64,000 nucleotides of DNA from Mesorhizobium sp. YC-39 (GCF_025753795.1 NZ_JAOWPS010000004.1:372001-436000); one strand, 5' to 3'; positions 44,990-53,781 are shown, numbered from the stretch's first letter. Program-made: numbers and translations. The notes: generated by a model from the sequence alone, not told the origin.

Positions 44990-45871
44990 CTAATTTGGAA
45001 TGTCGCGGATTGGTGGCTTGCCGAAAAGGCGTCGGTACTCGCGGCTGAATTGCGACGGGCTCTGGTAGCCAACGGCGTAGCCGGCGGTTCCGACATCAAG
45101 GCGTTCTGCCAGCATCAGGCGGCGCGCCTCGGTCAGGCGCAGCCGTTTCTGATACTGCATCGGAGTCATGGCGGTAGCGCTCTTGAAGAGGTGGTGGAGC
45201 GACGACACGCTCATTCCAACCCGCCTCGCCAACTCCTCGATGCGCAGCGGTTGAGCGAAGTTGCCACGCAGCCATTCGATGGCGCGGGCGATACGATTGT
45301 CGGGCGTGCCCGCCATGGCGATCTGAAGCAGCCGGCCGCCCATAGGGCCGGTGAGAAGGCGAAAGTGAATTTCGCGCTCGATCACCGGCGCCAAGACGGA
45401 AATGTCGGCCGGACTATCGAGCAAGCGAAGGTAGCGGAGGGATGCGTCAAGCAACTCGTGCGAAGCCTCGTTGACGGTCAGGCCAAAAGTGGACTTCGAC
45501 GTCGGCAGCGGCTGCATCCGAGCGAGCAGTTCCCTCACGCAATCGGGATTGATGGCCATGCCAAAGCCAAGGTGCGGCTCGCCGGCCGCAGCCTGGACAA
45601 CGCGGGAGACGACCGGAAGATCGAACGAGACGACCAGATAGTCGCCAACACCGTAGGAGTGCGTGACGTCGCCCAACGTCACATTCTTCCTGCCTCGAAT
45701 GACGAACGCAAAGCATGGCCATTGCGACAGGTATACCGGTTCGGTCGGCGCCGAGCGGCGGCTGAGGTAGAGGCCGGCGACGGCCGAAGCCAAGTCACCA
45801 TCCTGAGGCAAGTGGCGCTCCAGGATATCGGCCATGTCAGCGTAGAGTTCGGACGGCGGGCGATGCGGCAT
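44990..45871 (-). CDS. AraC-family transcriptional regulator
   Basis: The 293-residue protein has an AraC_N-type sensor domain (YLSQWPCFAFVIRGRKNVTLG, near residues 46-66) and a C-terminal double helix-turn-helix with IEELARRVGMSVSSLHHLFK and VGYQSPSQFSREYRRLFG, ending close to the C terminus. ATG 45871 (MPHRPPSEL) was preferred over a TTG 14 codons upstream. It is divergent from the SDR at 46037, and the gap holds repeated TGCAGGA-type sites suited to an AraC activator. Confidence 0.93.
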   Translation of the reverse strand: MPHRPPSELYADMADILERHLPQDGDLASAVAGLYLSRRSAPTEPVYLSQWPCFAFVIRGRKNVTLGDVTHSYGVGDYLVVSFDLPVVSRVVQAAAGEPHLGFGMAINPDCVRELLARMQPLPTSKSTFGLTVNEASHELLDASLRYLRLLDSPADISVLAPVIEREIHFRLLTGPMGGRLLQIAMAGTPDNRIARAIEWLRGNFAQPLRIEELARRVGMSVSSLHHLFKSATAMTPMQYQKRLRLTEARRLMLAERLDVGTAGYAVGYQSPSQFSREYRRLFGKPPIRDIPN

Positions 45872-45904
45872 CTGGCGGCTCACGTTCCAGAAGTCCGATA
45901 CACA

Positions 45905-45968
45905 ATCCTGCAAGCCTGGTCATCAGAGCTCGGCAGGCGTTGCAGGATCGTGCAAGACTCTTGCAGGA
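45905..45968. promoter_or_regulatory. candidate AraC operator: repeated TGCA(A/G)GA elements
   Basis: Between the divergent AraC and SDR genes lie ATCCTGCAA (45905-45913) with its exact inverse TTGCAGGAT (45940-45948), then a 15-base palindrome TGCAAGACTCTTGCA (45951-45965). TGCAGGA recurs in direct orientation at 45941 and 45962, 21 bases or two helical turns apart, the usual spacing of AraC half-sites. Confidence 0.6.
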
Positions 45969-46036
45969 CAGAGCTAACGATCCAGCCGTCGATCAAGGTA
46001 CTCCGGACCATCAACGCAAACATCCGGAATGGACGC

Positions 46037-46762
46037 ATGACCACCAAGACCATCCTCATCACCGGCGCATCGAGCGGCATAGGAGAGGCAACGGCACGCC
46101 ATCTGGCGCAGCTCGGCCATCGTATTGCGCTCGGCGCCCGCCGCCTCGATCGCATCCAGTCCATCGCCGAGCACATCGCCCTCTCCGGCGGCAAGGCGAT
46201 CGCAATTCCGTTGGACGTCACCAGCCTTGCCGACATGAGGGCCTTCGTCGCGCAGGCCGAGGCGGCTTTTGGTGGGGTCGACGTGCTGGTGAACAACGCC
46301 GGCATCATGCCCCTCGCGCCGATGTCCGACGTGCGCTTCGACGAATGGAACCGGATGATCGACGTCAATCTGCGCGGCGTCCTAAACGGTGTGGCTGCGG
46401 TCTTGCCGACGATGACGGAACGCAAGTCGGGCCATATCATCAACATCGGATCGGTCTCTTCATATCGCGTCGACCCGACGGCTGGAGTTTACGCGGCCAC
46501 GAAGTTCGCCGTGCGTGCCGTCACCGAAGGGCTGCGGCAGGAAAGCCGGCACGTCCGGGCAACGTTGATCAGCCCCGGCCTAACACGCACCGAACTGTTT
46601 GACGGCATCGCCGAACCGGGCACGCGCGCGTTCTTCAAGGACATGCTCGAAAACACGTCGATCTCGCCCCAGGCGATAGCGGAGGCAATCGCCTTCGCCA
46701 TCAGCCAGCCGGCAGATGTCGACATCAACGAATTGATCGTCCGGCCGACCACACAAGGCTGA
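46037..46762 (+). CDS. short-chain dehydrogenase/reductase (SDR)
   Basis: The 241-residue classical SDR has TGASSGIG at residues 8-15, NNAGIM, the catalytic Ser in NIGSVSS and Tyr-x3-Lys in VYAATKFAV. The very long open frame upstream (from 44924) is antisense shadow of the AraC gene; ATG 46037 is the natural start. It is divergent from the AraC gene and followed after 18 bases by a small monooxygenase-like gene. NAD(P)-dependent oxidoreductase of unknown substrate. Confidence 0.92.
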   Translation: MTTKTILITGASSGIGEATARHLAQLGHRIALGARRLDRIQSIAEHIALSGGKAIAIPLDVTSLADMRAFVAQAEAAFGGVDVLVNNAGIMPLAPMSDVRFDEWNRMIDVNLRGVLNGVAAVLPTMTERKSGHIINIGSVSSYRVDPTAGVYAATKFAVRAVTEGLRQESRHVRATLISPGLTRTELFDGIAEPGTRAFFKDMLENTSISPQAIAEAIAFAISQPADVDINELIVRPTTQG

Positions 46763-46780
46763 TCTCAGGAGACGCATCTC

Positions 46781-47086
46781 ATGACCCATGCCATCGAGAT
46801 CACCACGCTCAGGCTCAAGGCGGGACTGTCCATCGCCGACTTCATCACCGCAAATGCCGATATCGACCCGTGGATTCGCCGTCAGCCCGGTTTCATGGGG
46901 CGGCGCATCTGCGAGCGCGACGACGGCATGATCGTCGACATTGTGTTCTGGGAAACCACCGAGGACGGCCACCGTTCGGCGGCCGGCATCATGACGGAGA
47001 TGGCGGAGTCGCCGGTTCACCTGACGATCGATCACCGCAGTGTCGACTGGACGATCTCGCAGGTGCACCATTCATTGGACGGATGA
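46781..47086 (+). CDS. small protein, antibiotic-biosynthesis-monooxygenase-like (dimeric alpha-beta barrel)
   Basis: The 101-residue protein starts MTHAIEITTLRLKAGLS, followed by IRRQPGFMGRRICERDDGM and DIVFWETTEDGHRSA, the beta-alpha-beta-beta pattern of the dimeric ferredoxin-like ABM fold. Homologues include quinone-modifying monooxygenases and many uncharacterised proteins. It follows the SDR in the same direction, probably as the second gene of the AraC-controlled unit. Confidence 0.72.
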   Translation: MTHAIEITTLRLKAGLSIADFITANADIDPWIRRQPGFMGRRICERDDGMIVDIVFWETTEDGHRSAAGIMTEMAESPVHLTIDHRSVDWTISQVHHSLDG

Positions 47087-47156
47087 CTGCGTCGCGTTCG
47101 CAACGGCGTGGCGCGACGATGCGGCCGCCTCGCGGCAGCCGCATTGCGCGATCGCG

Positions 47157-48002
47157 TCAGGTCGGTTCGGTGCCGGGGAAATCCGCGCCTTCGGTGGTCT
47201 CGGCCCATGCGTCGAAATCGACCTTGAGCGTCTCGAGCTTTTCGCGTGCGCCAGCCAGCGCGCCGCGCCCGAGCAGCAGCCGCAGCGGCGGACGCTCCGC
47301 CTCGACGGCGCGTACGATCGCTGCTGCGGCGCGTGCAGGGTCACCTGCCTGATTGCCGCTCCAGCTGCGGATCATGCGCTGCACTGCGCCGGCGCTCTGG
47401 TCGTAGTCGGAGGTCGGGTTGGCCGCTTCCGCCGCTGAACGGCCGGCCCAGTCGGTGCGGAACGCGCTGGGCTCGACGATCAGAACCTTGATCCCCAACG
47501 GCGAGACCTCGGCCGACAGCGATTCTGAGATCGCCTCGACCGCATGCTTGGTCGCAGCATAGAAGCTCAGGGAGGGGAAGGCGCGCAGGCCGCCGATCGA
47601 CGAGATGTTGACGATGGTGCCGGCCCTGGCCTGCCGCATTGCCGGGAGCACGGCGCGCGTCATGTTGACCAGTCCCCAGACGTTGAGATCGAACATCGCG
47701 TGCACGGCCGCGAGATCGCTGTCCTCGAATGAACCGAAGTATCCAACGCCCGCATTGTTGACGAGAACGTCGATCGCGCCGAAGCGCCGGGTCGCTATTT
47801 CGAGTGCTTCGTCGATCTGCGTTGCATCCGTCACATCGAGCCTGATGGCAATGGCGGCATCGGGGTGCCGGGCAACGAGGTCCTCGACCTGCGCCGGATT
47901 GCGAGCGGTCACGGCGACGTTGTGGCCGTTCGCCAGAAGGTGCTGGGCAATGGCTCGGCCGAAGCCGGTCGAGCACCCGGTAATGAACCAGGTCTTGGGC
48001 AT
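47157..48002 (-). CDS. short-chain dehydrogenase/reductase (SDR)
   Basis: The 281-residue protein has TGCSTGFG near residues 8-15, NNAGVG, catalytic Ser in NISSIGG and Tyr-x3-Lys in FYAATKHAV, with the long C-terminal helix (GRGALAGAREKLETLK) seen in the same SDR subgroup as the gene at 33907. ATG 48002 was chosen because GGAG stands six bases upstream; a start 15 bases earlier is possible. It is the last gene of a long minus-strand series that begins at 51768. Confidence 0.92.
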   Translation of the reverse strand: MPKTWFITGCSTGFGRAIAQHLLANGHNVAVTARNPAQVEDLVARHPDAAIAIRLDVTDATQIDEALEIATRRFGAIDVLVNNAGVGYFGSFEDSDLAAVHAMFDLNVWGLVNMTRAVLPAMRQARAGTIVNISSIGGLRAFPSLSFYAATKHAVEAISESLSAEVSPLGIKVLIVEPSAFRTDWAGRSAAEAANPTSDYDQSAGAVQRMIRSWSGNQAGDPARAAAAIVRAVEAERPPLRLLLGRGALAGAREKLETLKVDFDAWAETTEGADFPGTEPT

Positions 48003-48070
48003 GTTTGTCTCCGTCATGGCTGTGAGTTGTAAAGGCGTCCGCAACGGGGACGCCTTTCGGTTTCGGCGGC

Positions 48071-48532
48071 TCAGTCGACTATCTCGGCCAGTTCGATCAG
48101 GTTGCCGAACGGATCGGCGAAGAAGGCCAGCTTGCGGCTGATGGCATCGAGTTTGAACGGCTCGGTGACAATGGTCACTCCGCGCGCCTTCAGTTCCGCG
48201 ACGGTTTTGTCCATGTCGGCAACGTTAATGCAGAAGTGGTGGTAGCCGGCATAGCGGAGGCTGTCGCCCAGGTCGGTGTATGACGGCGCCGCGATCGGCA
48301 GCGGATCGCCGCCGGCCAACAATTCGATCATGAAGTTGTCGTCGTTGGGCGGGGCGAGATAGGCAAGCTCCTCGTCGGCGTAGGGCCATTGATGGACGAC
48401 GCGGAAGTCGAGCTTCTCTGTGTACCAGGCCTTCGCCCTGGCGAAATCGCTGACACGCAGTGCCACGTGGTGACCGCGCATATCAGCGAAGGTCGACCGG
48501 GTGTTGCGGGCGGGTATTTGGAAGTTGGCCAT
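48071..48532 (-). CDS. VOC-family protein
   Basis: The 153-residue protein has two VOC modules: GHHVALRVSDFARAKAWY near residues 20-37 and GYHHFCINVADMDKTVAEL near 95-113, ending FFADPFGNLIELAE with the metal-binding Glu. GGAG precedes ATG 48532. It is probably a glyoxalase/dioxygenase-like enzyme or binding protein of the surrounding redox cluster. The 256-base gap upstream contains a 7-bp inverted repeat (GCTCATC at 48602-48608, GATGAGC at 48624-48630) that could be an operator. Confidence 0.88.
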   Translation of the reverse strand: MANFQIPARNTRSTFADMRGHHVALRVSDFARAKAWYTEKLDFRVVHQWPYADEELAYLAPPNDDNFMIELLAGGDPLPIAAPSYTDLGDSLRYAGYHHFCINVADMDKTVAELKARGVTIVTEPFKLDAISRKLAFFADPFGNLIELAEIVD

Positions 48533-48788
48533 TTGAGGTCTCCTCGAAAGGTTTATTGCGTCTGCGAGGAGGAGAATGGCGCGCGGCCTGATCTTTGATT
48601 AGCTCATCTATTTTCCGATCACTGATGAGCCCGGTTTATCAATGCGCAGATCCCTTCCCGGAGCGAACTAGGGGCGGACAAAGCGGAACAGGCCGGCAAC
48701 CGGCAAAAAATCGCCGGTGCCAGCCTGCAAAGGATGCCTCCAGAAGTTCGCGCCGCGCTAGATGTTGGCCGCGGTCAGTTCGCAGACT

Positions 48789-49085
48789 TCAACCAACAGC
48801 CGTGGCGAAGGTGAGCTCCATGTCTTTCGCCAGCAACTCGGGGAAGCGAGACAGCATCGCTTTGGTGTAGGGCTGGGCGAAGTGGACGTCGAGGTCGGCG
48901 CGCGAACGCCAGGTCTCGTAAAGGATCCACACATTGGGATCATCATTATCTCGGTGAAGCACGTAGCTAATCGAACCTTCCTCTTTCAACGTCGGGGAGA
49001 TGAGGTCGTGCAGACCCTTGCCGAGCGCCTCTGCGTGTTCGGGTTTCGCGGTGAGGCGGGCGATCAGGGTGAGTTGCTCAGTCAT
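48789..49085 (-). CDS. putative quinol monooxygenase (ABM domain)
   Basis: The 98-residue protein is a single antibiotic-biosynthesis-monooxygenase domain: LTLIARLTAKPEHAEAL at the start, LKEEGSISYVLHRDNDDPNV and ILYETWRSRADLDVHFAQPY in the centre, as in YgiN-type proteins. It acts as a dimer, possibly on quinols or small aromatic compounds without a cofactor. GGAG stands seven bases before ATG 49085. It belongs to the minus-strand series 51768-47157. Confidence 0.88.
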   Translation of the reverse strand: MTEQLTLIARLTAKPEHAEALGKGLHDLISPTLKEEGSISYVLHRDNDDPNVWILYETWRSRADLDVHFAQPYTKAMLSRFPELLAKDMELTFATAVG

Positions 49086-49223
49086 TGCGAAGCTCCATGA
49101 ATTGATAGTCCGGGATGTCGCGGCCGACATCTGGGCCGGCACCTGGATCGCGTGATTTCCGTAGACGCCCGGCCCTGGACTGAGAGATTGGGCAGAATGG
49201 GATCAAGCCGGCCAAGGAATATG

Positions 49224-49874
49224 TCAGGCGGCGGGATAGACAGCCTCCCAGGAGGCATCCGGTTCGGTCGCAAGTGTCCAGAAGACGTCGGCGACATCAC
49301 GCGATTCCTCAGTGTCGGGGCTGACCAGTGTGGCGACAGTCGCGATCGCGATCCGGATATCCCGCTTCGCCAAAGGCGCGGCCAGTCCCTGCACGATATT
49401 GCGCAGGGCCGCCTTGCCGACGCCGAGGCTCGCCCAGCCTTCGTGTGGCGTGATGCCAAGGCCGCCTCCAGTCACGAGGATGGTGCCTGCGCGCGTTCCG
49501 AACTGTGCTACCGCCGCGCGAATGGTGTTGAGGCCTCCCGCGACGTTGATCGCCAGATCCTGCGCGACCTCGTCGTCCGTCATGCTGAACAGGTCCTGTT
49601 GGCGCACAACAGCGGCGTTGAAGTGGATCGCGGTCAGGCCGCCGGTAAGCCTGTCGGCCTCAGTGATCGCTGCGCGCAGGGCCGCGGCGTCGGTCGCGTC
49701 AGCCTCGATCGCGTGGGCCTTGATGCCTGCCCGCTGCAACTCGGCCACCAGTGTCGTCAGCCGCTTGCGGCTTCGTGCGGATAGAACAATGGTCCAGCCC
49801 CCACGGCCGAACCTGCGCGCGACGGCCTGGCCGATGCCGGGACCGGCGCCGATGATCATGATTGCCTTGGGCAT
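49224..49874 (-). CDS. SDR-like protein lacking the catalytic Ser and Tyr
   Basis: The 216-residue protein keeps the Rossmann start (IMIIGAGPGIGQAVARRF) and the SDR size, but the NNAG block reads FNAAVV, the Ser position reads LVTGGGLG (Gly) and the Tyr-x3-Lys position reads ASLGVGK, with Leu in place of Tyr. The Lys is retained. It is therefore unlikely to be a classical dehydrogenase and may be a binding protein or an atypical reductase. It is intact and inside an operon of real enzymes. Confidence 0.85.
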   Translation of the reverse strand: MPKAIMIIGAGPGIGQAVARRFGRGGWTIVLSARSRKRLTTLVAELQRAGIKAHAIEADATDAAALRAAITEADRLTGGLTAIHFNAAVVRQQDLFSMTDDEVAQDLAINVAGGLNTIRAAVAQFGTRAGTILVTGGGLGITPHEGWASLGVGKAALRNIVQGLAAPLAKRDIRIAIATVATLVSPDTEESRDVADVFWTLATEPDASWEAVYPAA

Positions 49875-49955
49875 TGCATGTCCTTTCGTGAACGGACGGC
49901 CAGGCTGGTTCGCGCCGGCCTGGAGGCTTGCTTCGAAACGCAGAAGAGTTCGGTT

Positions 49956-50465
49956 TTACTGGCCGGGTTCGACGCGGGACCAAAGATCGTTGAAGGCGAT
50001 TGAATCGAAGAAGGCACTGGCTTCGACGACCGATCCGGACCGCATGGTGAAGAACCACGCGTAGGTGTTCACGTAGGGTTTCCCGTCGCGCGCGGTTCCC
50101 TGTGCGTCAAACAGGATGACGACGCGGTCATCCTCAGCCGTGATGCTGCGGACGGTCGGCTTCAGGCCAACCGTCATGCGCGCGTTGAACGGACGGATGA
50201 CATTGGCGAGAAAGGCTTCCTTGCTCGGATAGGCTTTCGACGCGGCCGAGTTTCCTTCGATTGTCCATCGCGCGTCTTCAGCCAGAAGCTCGAAGGGGTT
50301 GCCGGTCCCGGCACTCCAGGCGTCGAACTTTTCTTGCACGGCCGCCTTGTTCTGCTCGGGTGTCTGCGCGTTTGCTGCGGGAGCCAGCGCAATGGCCGCG
50401 CAACTGACGGCTACGAAGATCAAACCACCGCGAATGACGCGCTGGGGGAAGGTGTTTGTGGACAT
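49956..50465 (-). CDS. exported SnoaL/NTF2-like protein
   Basis: The 169-residue precursor has a signal peptide (IRGGLIFVAVSCAAIALAP, cleavage after ANA). The mature part is a SnoaL-like alpha+beta barrel: FDAWSAGTGNPFELLAEDARWTI-type start (ELLAEDARWTIEG), then AFLANVIRPFNARM and YVNTYAWFFTMRSG. These proteins are small cone-shaped hydrolase/isomerase or binding folds; here in the periplasm. GAGGAG precedes ATG 50465. Confidence 0.85.
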   Translation of the reverse strand: MSTNTFPQRVIRGGLIFVAVSCAAIALAPAANAQTPEQNKAAVQEKFDAWSAGTGNPFELLAEDARWTIEGNSAASKAYPSKEAFLANVIRPFNARMTVGLKPTVRSITAEDDRVVILFDAQGTARDGKPYVNTYAWFFTMRSGSVVEASAFFDSIAFNDLWSRVEPGQ

Positions 50466-50520
50466 GGCAATTCTCCTCTTGGCTTGATGCGTGGACGACG
50501 TCAGCGAGTTCCCACCGGCC

Positions 50521-51324
50521 TCAGATTTCGGCCGACCAGGCGTCGGCCTGCGCTTGCTTCAGCATGTCCTCGACCGCTTTCGGGCAGACGTTTCGGACCT
50601 TGCCGGTATCCGCCGGCACGATCGCGATCATCCGGTCGATCATTTCTTGCGGATCGAGATGGCCCATGGGCGAGGCCAGCAGCGCATCGAAGGTTGCGCG
50701 TAGCTCGGCGGGCTTGGTGAAGTTCCTGTCTGCGTCGAGCCAGCGGAACGCGGTATCGGCCATCGTCTCGTTGAAGCCGGTGTAGTACGCGCCGGGGTTG
50801 ACGGTCTGGACCTTGATGCCGAACGGCGCGACTTCCTGGGCGATGGCCTCCGAGATCGATTCCAGGGCGTGCTTGGTCGAGACGTAGGTGCCCCAGCCGG
50901 CCGGGGTGAACAGCCCGCCCATCGAGGACGTGAAAACAACCTTGGCCTTCTTGCCCTGGGCGATCCATTTCCGGATGAAGGCCTGGGTCAGTTCAAGCGG
51001 CTTGAAGACATTGATCTCATAGTTCCTGCGCACGAGGTCGAGCGGAATCTCGCTGACCGGTCCGCTCTCGCCGTAACCGGCGTTGTTCCAGAGCACGTCG
51101 ATGTCGAACGTCTCGATGAAGGCCATGTCGTACGGGTCCGCGAGGTCGAGCTTTTCGACGCGCAGGTTGTCGAGGCCGAGTTCCGCAGCCTTGGTGCGCA
51201 GAGCCGCGACCTGCGGCGATATCTGCGCGGTGGCGATGATGGTGTGGCCGAGCTGCGCCATGCCGATTGCTGCCGCTTCGGCGAAGCCAGAGCCGGCGCC
51301 CGTTATCAGGATTGTCTTGGTCAT
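50521..51324 (-). CDS. short-chain dehydrogenase/reductase (SDR)
   Basis: The 267-residue SDR has TGAGSGFAEA near residues 8-17, NNAGYGESG, Ser in FTSSMGGL and Tyr-x3-Lys in TYVSTKHAL. GGAG precedes ATG 51324 at seven bases. It is the second gene after the GlcG/HbpS-like gene and is probably controlled by the divergent LysR gene at 51874. NAD(P)-dependent oxidoreductase; substrate unknown. Confidence 0.92.
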   Translation of the reverse strand: MTKTILITGAGSGFAEAAAIGMAQLGHTIIATAQISPQVAALRTKAAELGLDNLRVEKLDLADPYDMAFIETFDIDVLWNNAGYGESGPVSEIPLDLVRRNYEINVFKPLELTQAFIRKWIAQGKKAKVVFTSSMGGLFTPAGWGTYVSTKHALESISEAIAQEVAPFGIKVQTVNPGAYYTGFNETMADTAFRWLDADRNFTKPAELRATFDALLASPMGHLDPQEMIDRMIAIVPADTGKVRNVCPKAVEDMLKQAQADAWSAEI

Positions 51325-51363
51325 GAGTGATCTCCGTGGCCTGGGTGAAAGGGAATCAGACGT

Positions 51364-51768
51364 TCAGTCGCCGAGTGCGGCGAGCCCGGCTTGCGCGATC
51401 TCGAGGTCCTGGGACGGTGCGCCGCCCGAGACGCCGAGCGCGCCGATGAGGTTGCCGTCGCGGTCGAAGATCGGAAGTCCGCCGGGAAAGGGCATAAGTC
51501 CGCCGTTGCTGGCCTGGAGATTGGGAGCAGCAGCGCCTGGCTTGCAGTAGTCCCAGACCGCCGCGCTGCTCATCTGGAAGAGCGCCGAGGTGCGGGCCTT
51601 GCCGATCGCCACGTCGATGCTGCCGAGGACGGCGCCATCCATCCGGGCAAATGCCTTCAGATGCGCGGCCGCGTCGAGCACGGCAAGATTGGCGGCAACG
51701 CCTATCGTCGTGGCATGCTCGGTACCGGCTGCGATGGCTGCAAAGGCGCGTTCAATGGTGAGTGACAT
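51364..51768 (-). CDS. GlcG/HbpS-like heme-binding-family protein
   Basis: The 134-residue protein is a single GlcG/HbpS domain: NLAVLDAAAHLKAFARMDGA near residues 27-46, IGKARTSALFQ and PIFDRDGNLIGALGVSGG with the conserved C-terminal QDLEIAQAGLAAL. HbpS proteins bind haem and sense redox stress; GlcG is linked to glycolate use. It is the first gene of the minus-strand series facing the LysR gene, with AGGAG before ATG 51768. Confidence 0.9.
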   Translation of the reverse strand: MSLTIERAFAAIAAGTEHATTIGVAANLAVLDAAAHLKAFARMDGAVLGSIDVAIGKARTSALFQMSSAAVWDYCKPGAAAPNLQASNGGLMPFPGGLPIFDRDGNLIGALGVSGGAPSQDLEIAQAGLAALGD

Positions 51769-51873
51769 GGCGTTCTCCTGCCGGAACTCTCGGCTGACAG
51801 GAGGACATTGCGTCTTTTCGTTCGCGGCGATTAGCGAGATACTCTTCGCATCAATCCTGAATGAGAATCATCA

Positions 51874-52773
51874 ATGCGCGCCACCGACCTGTCTGAACTT
51901 GCCGCTTTCGACGCGGTCGCACGGCACCGCAGCTTTCGCCGTGCAAGCGAAGAACGCGGGGTCACGGCCTCGGCGATCAGCCATGCCGTGTCGAACCTGG
52001 AGTCTCGCGTCGGCATCCGTCTGCTGAACCGCACGACGCGGAGCGTCTCGCTGACCGATGCGGGCGCAATGCTCTTGTCCCAGCTGTCGCCGGCCTTCGG
52101 CGATATCGGCTCTGCTCTCGACGCACTCAACCAGTTCCGTGACACGCCTTTCGGCAAGGTGCGCATCAACGCGCCCAATTCGATCGCGCCCTTCGTGCTT
52201 GGGCCGGTGATCGGGCCGCTCATCGATGCCAACCCGAACCTCGAACTGGAAATTGTTGCGACGGACAGGCTGGTCGACATCGTCGAGGAAGGATTCGACG
52301 CCGGCATCCGGCTAGGGGAGAGCCTGCGTGACGGCATGACCGCGGTGAAGATCAACCCGCGCCTTCGCCTCACCGTGGTCGGCTCGCCGGACTATTTCAG
52401 GCGACACCCGGCTCCGGAATCCCCGGCTGACCTCGCCGCGCATGTCTGCATCCGCAACCTTTATCCGAGCGGCGTGAGCTACCCGTGGTCCTTTTCCAAA
52501 GGCGGCAAGGACATCGATGTCGACGTCCGGGGCCCGCTTGCTCTTCATGACCACGAACTCATGATCGAAGCGGCGCTCGCCGGCATTGCCCTCGCCTATG
52601 TCTGGGAAGATCGGGCACGCCCTTACGTAGAAAGCGGGCGGTTGGTCGCATGCCTTACTGACTGGATCGTTAGTGAGGACTGGCTTTACCTCTACTACCC
52701 CACGCGCAAATATCTCTCGGCCGGCCTTCGCGCTGTCATTGACGCTCTGCGGATCAACGCCCGGCCAACCTGA
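51874..52773 (+). CDS. LysR-family transcriptional regulator
   Basis: The 299-residue protein starts MRATDLSELAAFDAVARHRS, with helix-turn-helix (FRRASEERGVTASAISHAV, residues 22-40) and a complete effector domain (FGKVRINAPNSIAPFVLG near 90). This subgroup typically controls divergent SDR/quinone-related genes. It is divergent from the heme-binding-like gene and is the likely regulator of the series 51768-47157. The 105-base gap has a small palindrome ATGAGAATCAT right before the start codon. Confidence 0.93.
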   Translation: MRATDLSELAAFDAVARHRSFRRASEERGVTASAISHAVSNLESRVGIRLLNRTTRSVSLTDAGAMLLSQLSPAFGDIGSALDALNQFRDTPFGKVRINAPNSIAPFVLGPVIGPLIDANPNLELEIVATDRLVDIVEEGFDAGIRLGESLRDGMTAVKINPRLRLTVVGSPDYFRRHPAPESPADLAAHVCIRNLYPSGVSYPWSFSKGGKDIDVDVRGPLALHDHELMIEAALAGIALAYVWEDRARPYVESGRLVACLTDWIVSEDWLYLYYPTRKYLSAGLRAVIDALRINARPT

Positions 52774-52985
52774 CCAATTCTTTGTTCTTCACCGAAATGT
52801 CCGCTGACGCTGGCCACGGCTTGGACAGCGTCAGGTTGCGAGAGATCTTTAGTGAAACCGGTCGTTCCGCTACCGGCCCAAAGTCGACATCAGACTATCT
52901 GCGCGGCAACGACCGCTTCTTGCGCCGAGCGCCGGCTTGCTCCTGTCGCAACGCGCCATTTCGCGAGGCCACAAAACACCGTCCA

Positions 52986-53024
52986 TTAACCTTTCGTTAA
53001 CCATGCCTGGCCTAGCGTTTAACC
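52986..53024 (+). promoter_or_regulatory. CtrA-type binding sites upstream of minCDE
   Basis: TTAA at 52986-52989 and TTAA at 52997-53000 are exactly seven bases apart (TTAACCTTTCGTTAACC), the full CtrA consensus TTAA-N7-TTAA. A half-site TTTAACC follows at 53018-53024. The sites lie 23-60 bases before the minC GTG at 53047, where a promoter is expected. CtrA is the cell-cycle master regulator of alphaproteobacteria, and min genes are known or proposed members of its regulon in rhizobia. Confidence 0.72.
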
Positions 53025-53046
53025 TCTCAGTAAGGATTCGCCGCCA

Positions 53047-53781
53047 GTGACCTTTGCCGCCCCCCTCGAGGCCAAATCCATTCGCTTTCGCGCCCGCTCT
53101 TTCGTCGCATTCACGCTGACGCCGGAGGCGCCGCTTTCGGAGTGGCTGGAGAGCCTCGATCGCTGGATCGGCAACTCGCCGGGCTATTTCACCGGCCGGC
53201 CGGTGGTGCTCGATCTCAACATGCTGAAGCCCGAGGTCAGCCAGATCGAAACGCTGGTCGTCGAGCTCGGCCATCGCGGCATCCGCATCTACGCCATCGA
53301 ACTCGACGGCGGAGCGGCACTTGGCGCCCACCTCCCGCCGGCGCTGATCGGCGCCAAGGAGGCGACATCGGATGGCCTGCTGGCCGGCGCCAAGGGCGCG
53401 GGCAAGCCGGAAGAGGAGAAGGCGGACGAGGCCAAGGAGACGCGGCTCGGTGGCGACACGCTGATGGTCAAGACGCCGATCCGCTCGGGCCAGTCGGTCT
53501 TCCACGCGCATGGCGACGTCATCGTGCTGGGTTCCGTCGCCTCCGGTTCCGAGATCGTCGCCTCCGGCTCCATCCACGTCTACGGCACGCTGCGCGGGCG
53601 CGCTTCGGCCGGCGTGCTCGGCAATGGCGCGGCGCGCATCTTCTGCCGCAGGAACGAAGCCGAATTGCTGTCGGTGGATGGCTGGTACTGCACCGCCGAG
53701 GAGATGGAACCGTCCGTGCGCGGCAAGGCGGTCCAGGCGTTTCTCGACAATGACACACTGCGCATCGCGGCGCTCGGCTGA
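53047..53781 (+). CDS. minC: septum site-determining protein MinC
   Basis: The 244-residue protein has a degenerate N-terminal MinC domain (IRFRARSFVAFTLTPEAPL) and a well conserved C-terminal beta-helix domain: IRSGQSVFHAHGDVIVLG, SGSEIVASGSIHVYGTLRGRA and AGVLGNGAARIFCRRNEAELLSV-type sequence (ARIFCRRNEAELLSVDG). MinC inhibits FtsZ polymerisation away from mid-cell and is recruited to the membrane by MinD. A long polar linker with EEEKADEAKE separates the domains. The start is GTG 53047. First gene of minCDE. Confidence 0.95.
   Translation: MTFAAPLEAKSIRFRARSFVAFTLTPEAPLSEWLESLDRWIGNSPGYFTGRPVVLDLNMLKPEVSQIETLVVELGHRGIRIYAIELDGGAALGAHLPPALIGAKEATSDGLLAGAKGAGKPEEEKADEAKETRLGGDTLMVKTPIRSGQSVFHAHGDVIVLGSVASGSEIVASGSIHVYGTLRGRASAGVLGNGAARIFCRRNEAELLSVDGWYCTAEEMEPSVRGKAVQAFLDNDTLRIAALG

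Noticed and set aside
44924..46036. Long upstream extension of the SDR frame at 46037
   Set aside because: It lies antisense to the clear AraC gene, and the SDR Rossmann motif begins right after the ATG at 46037.
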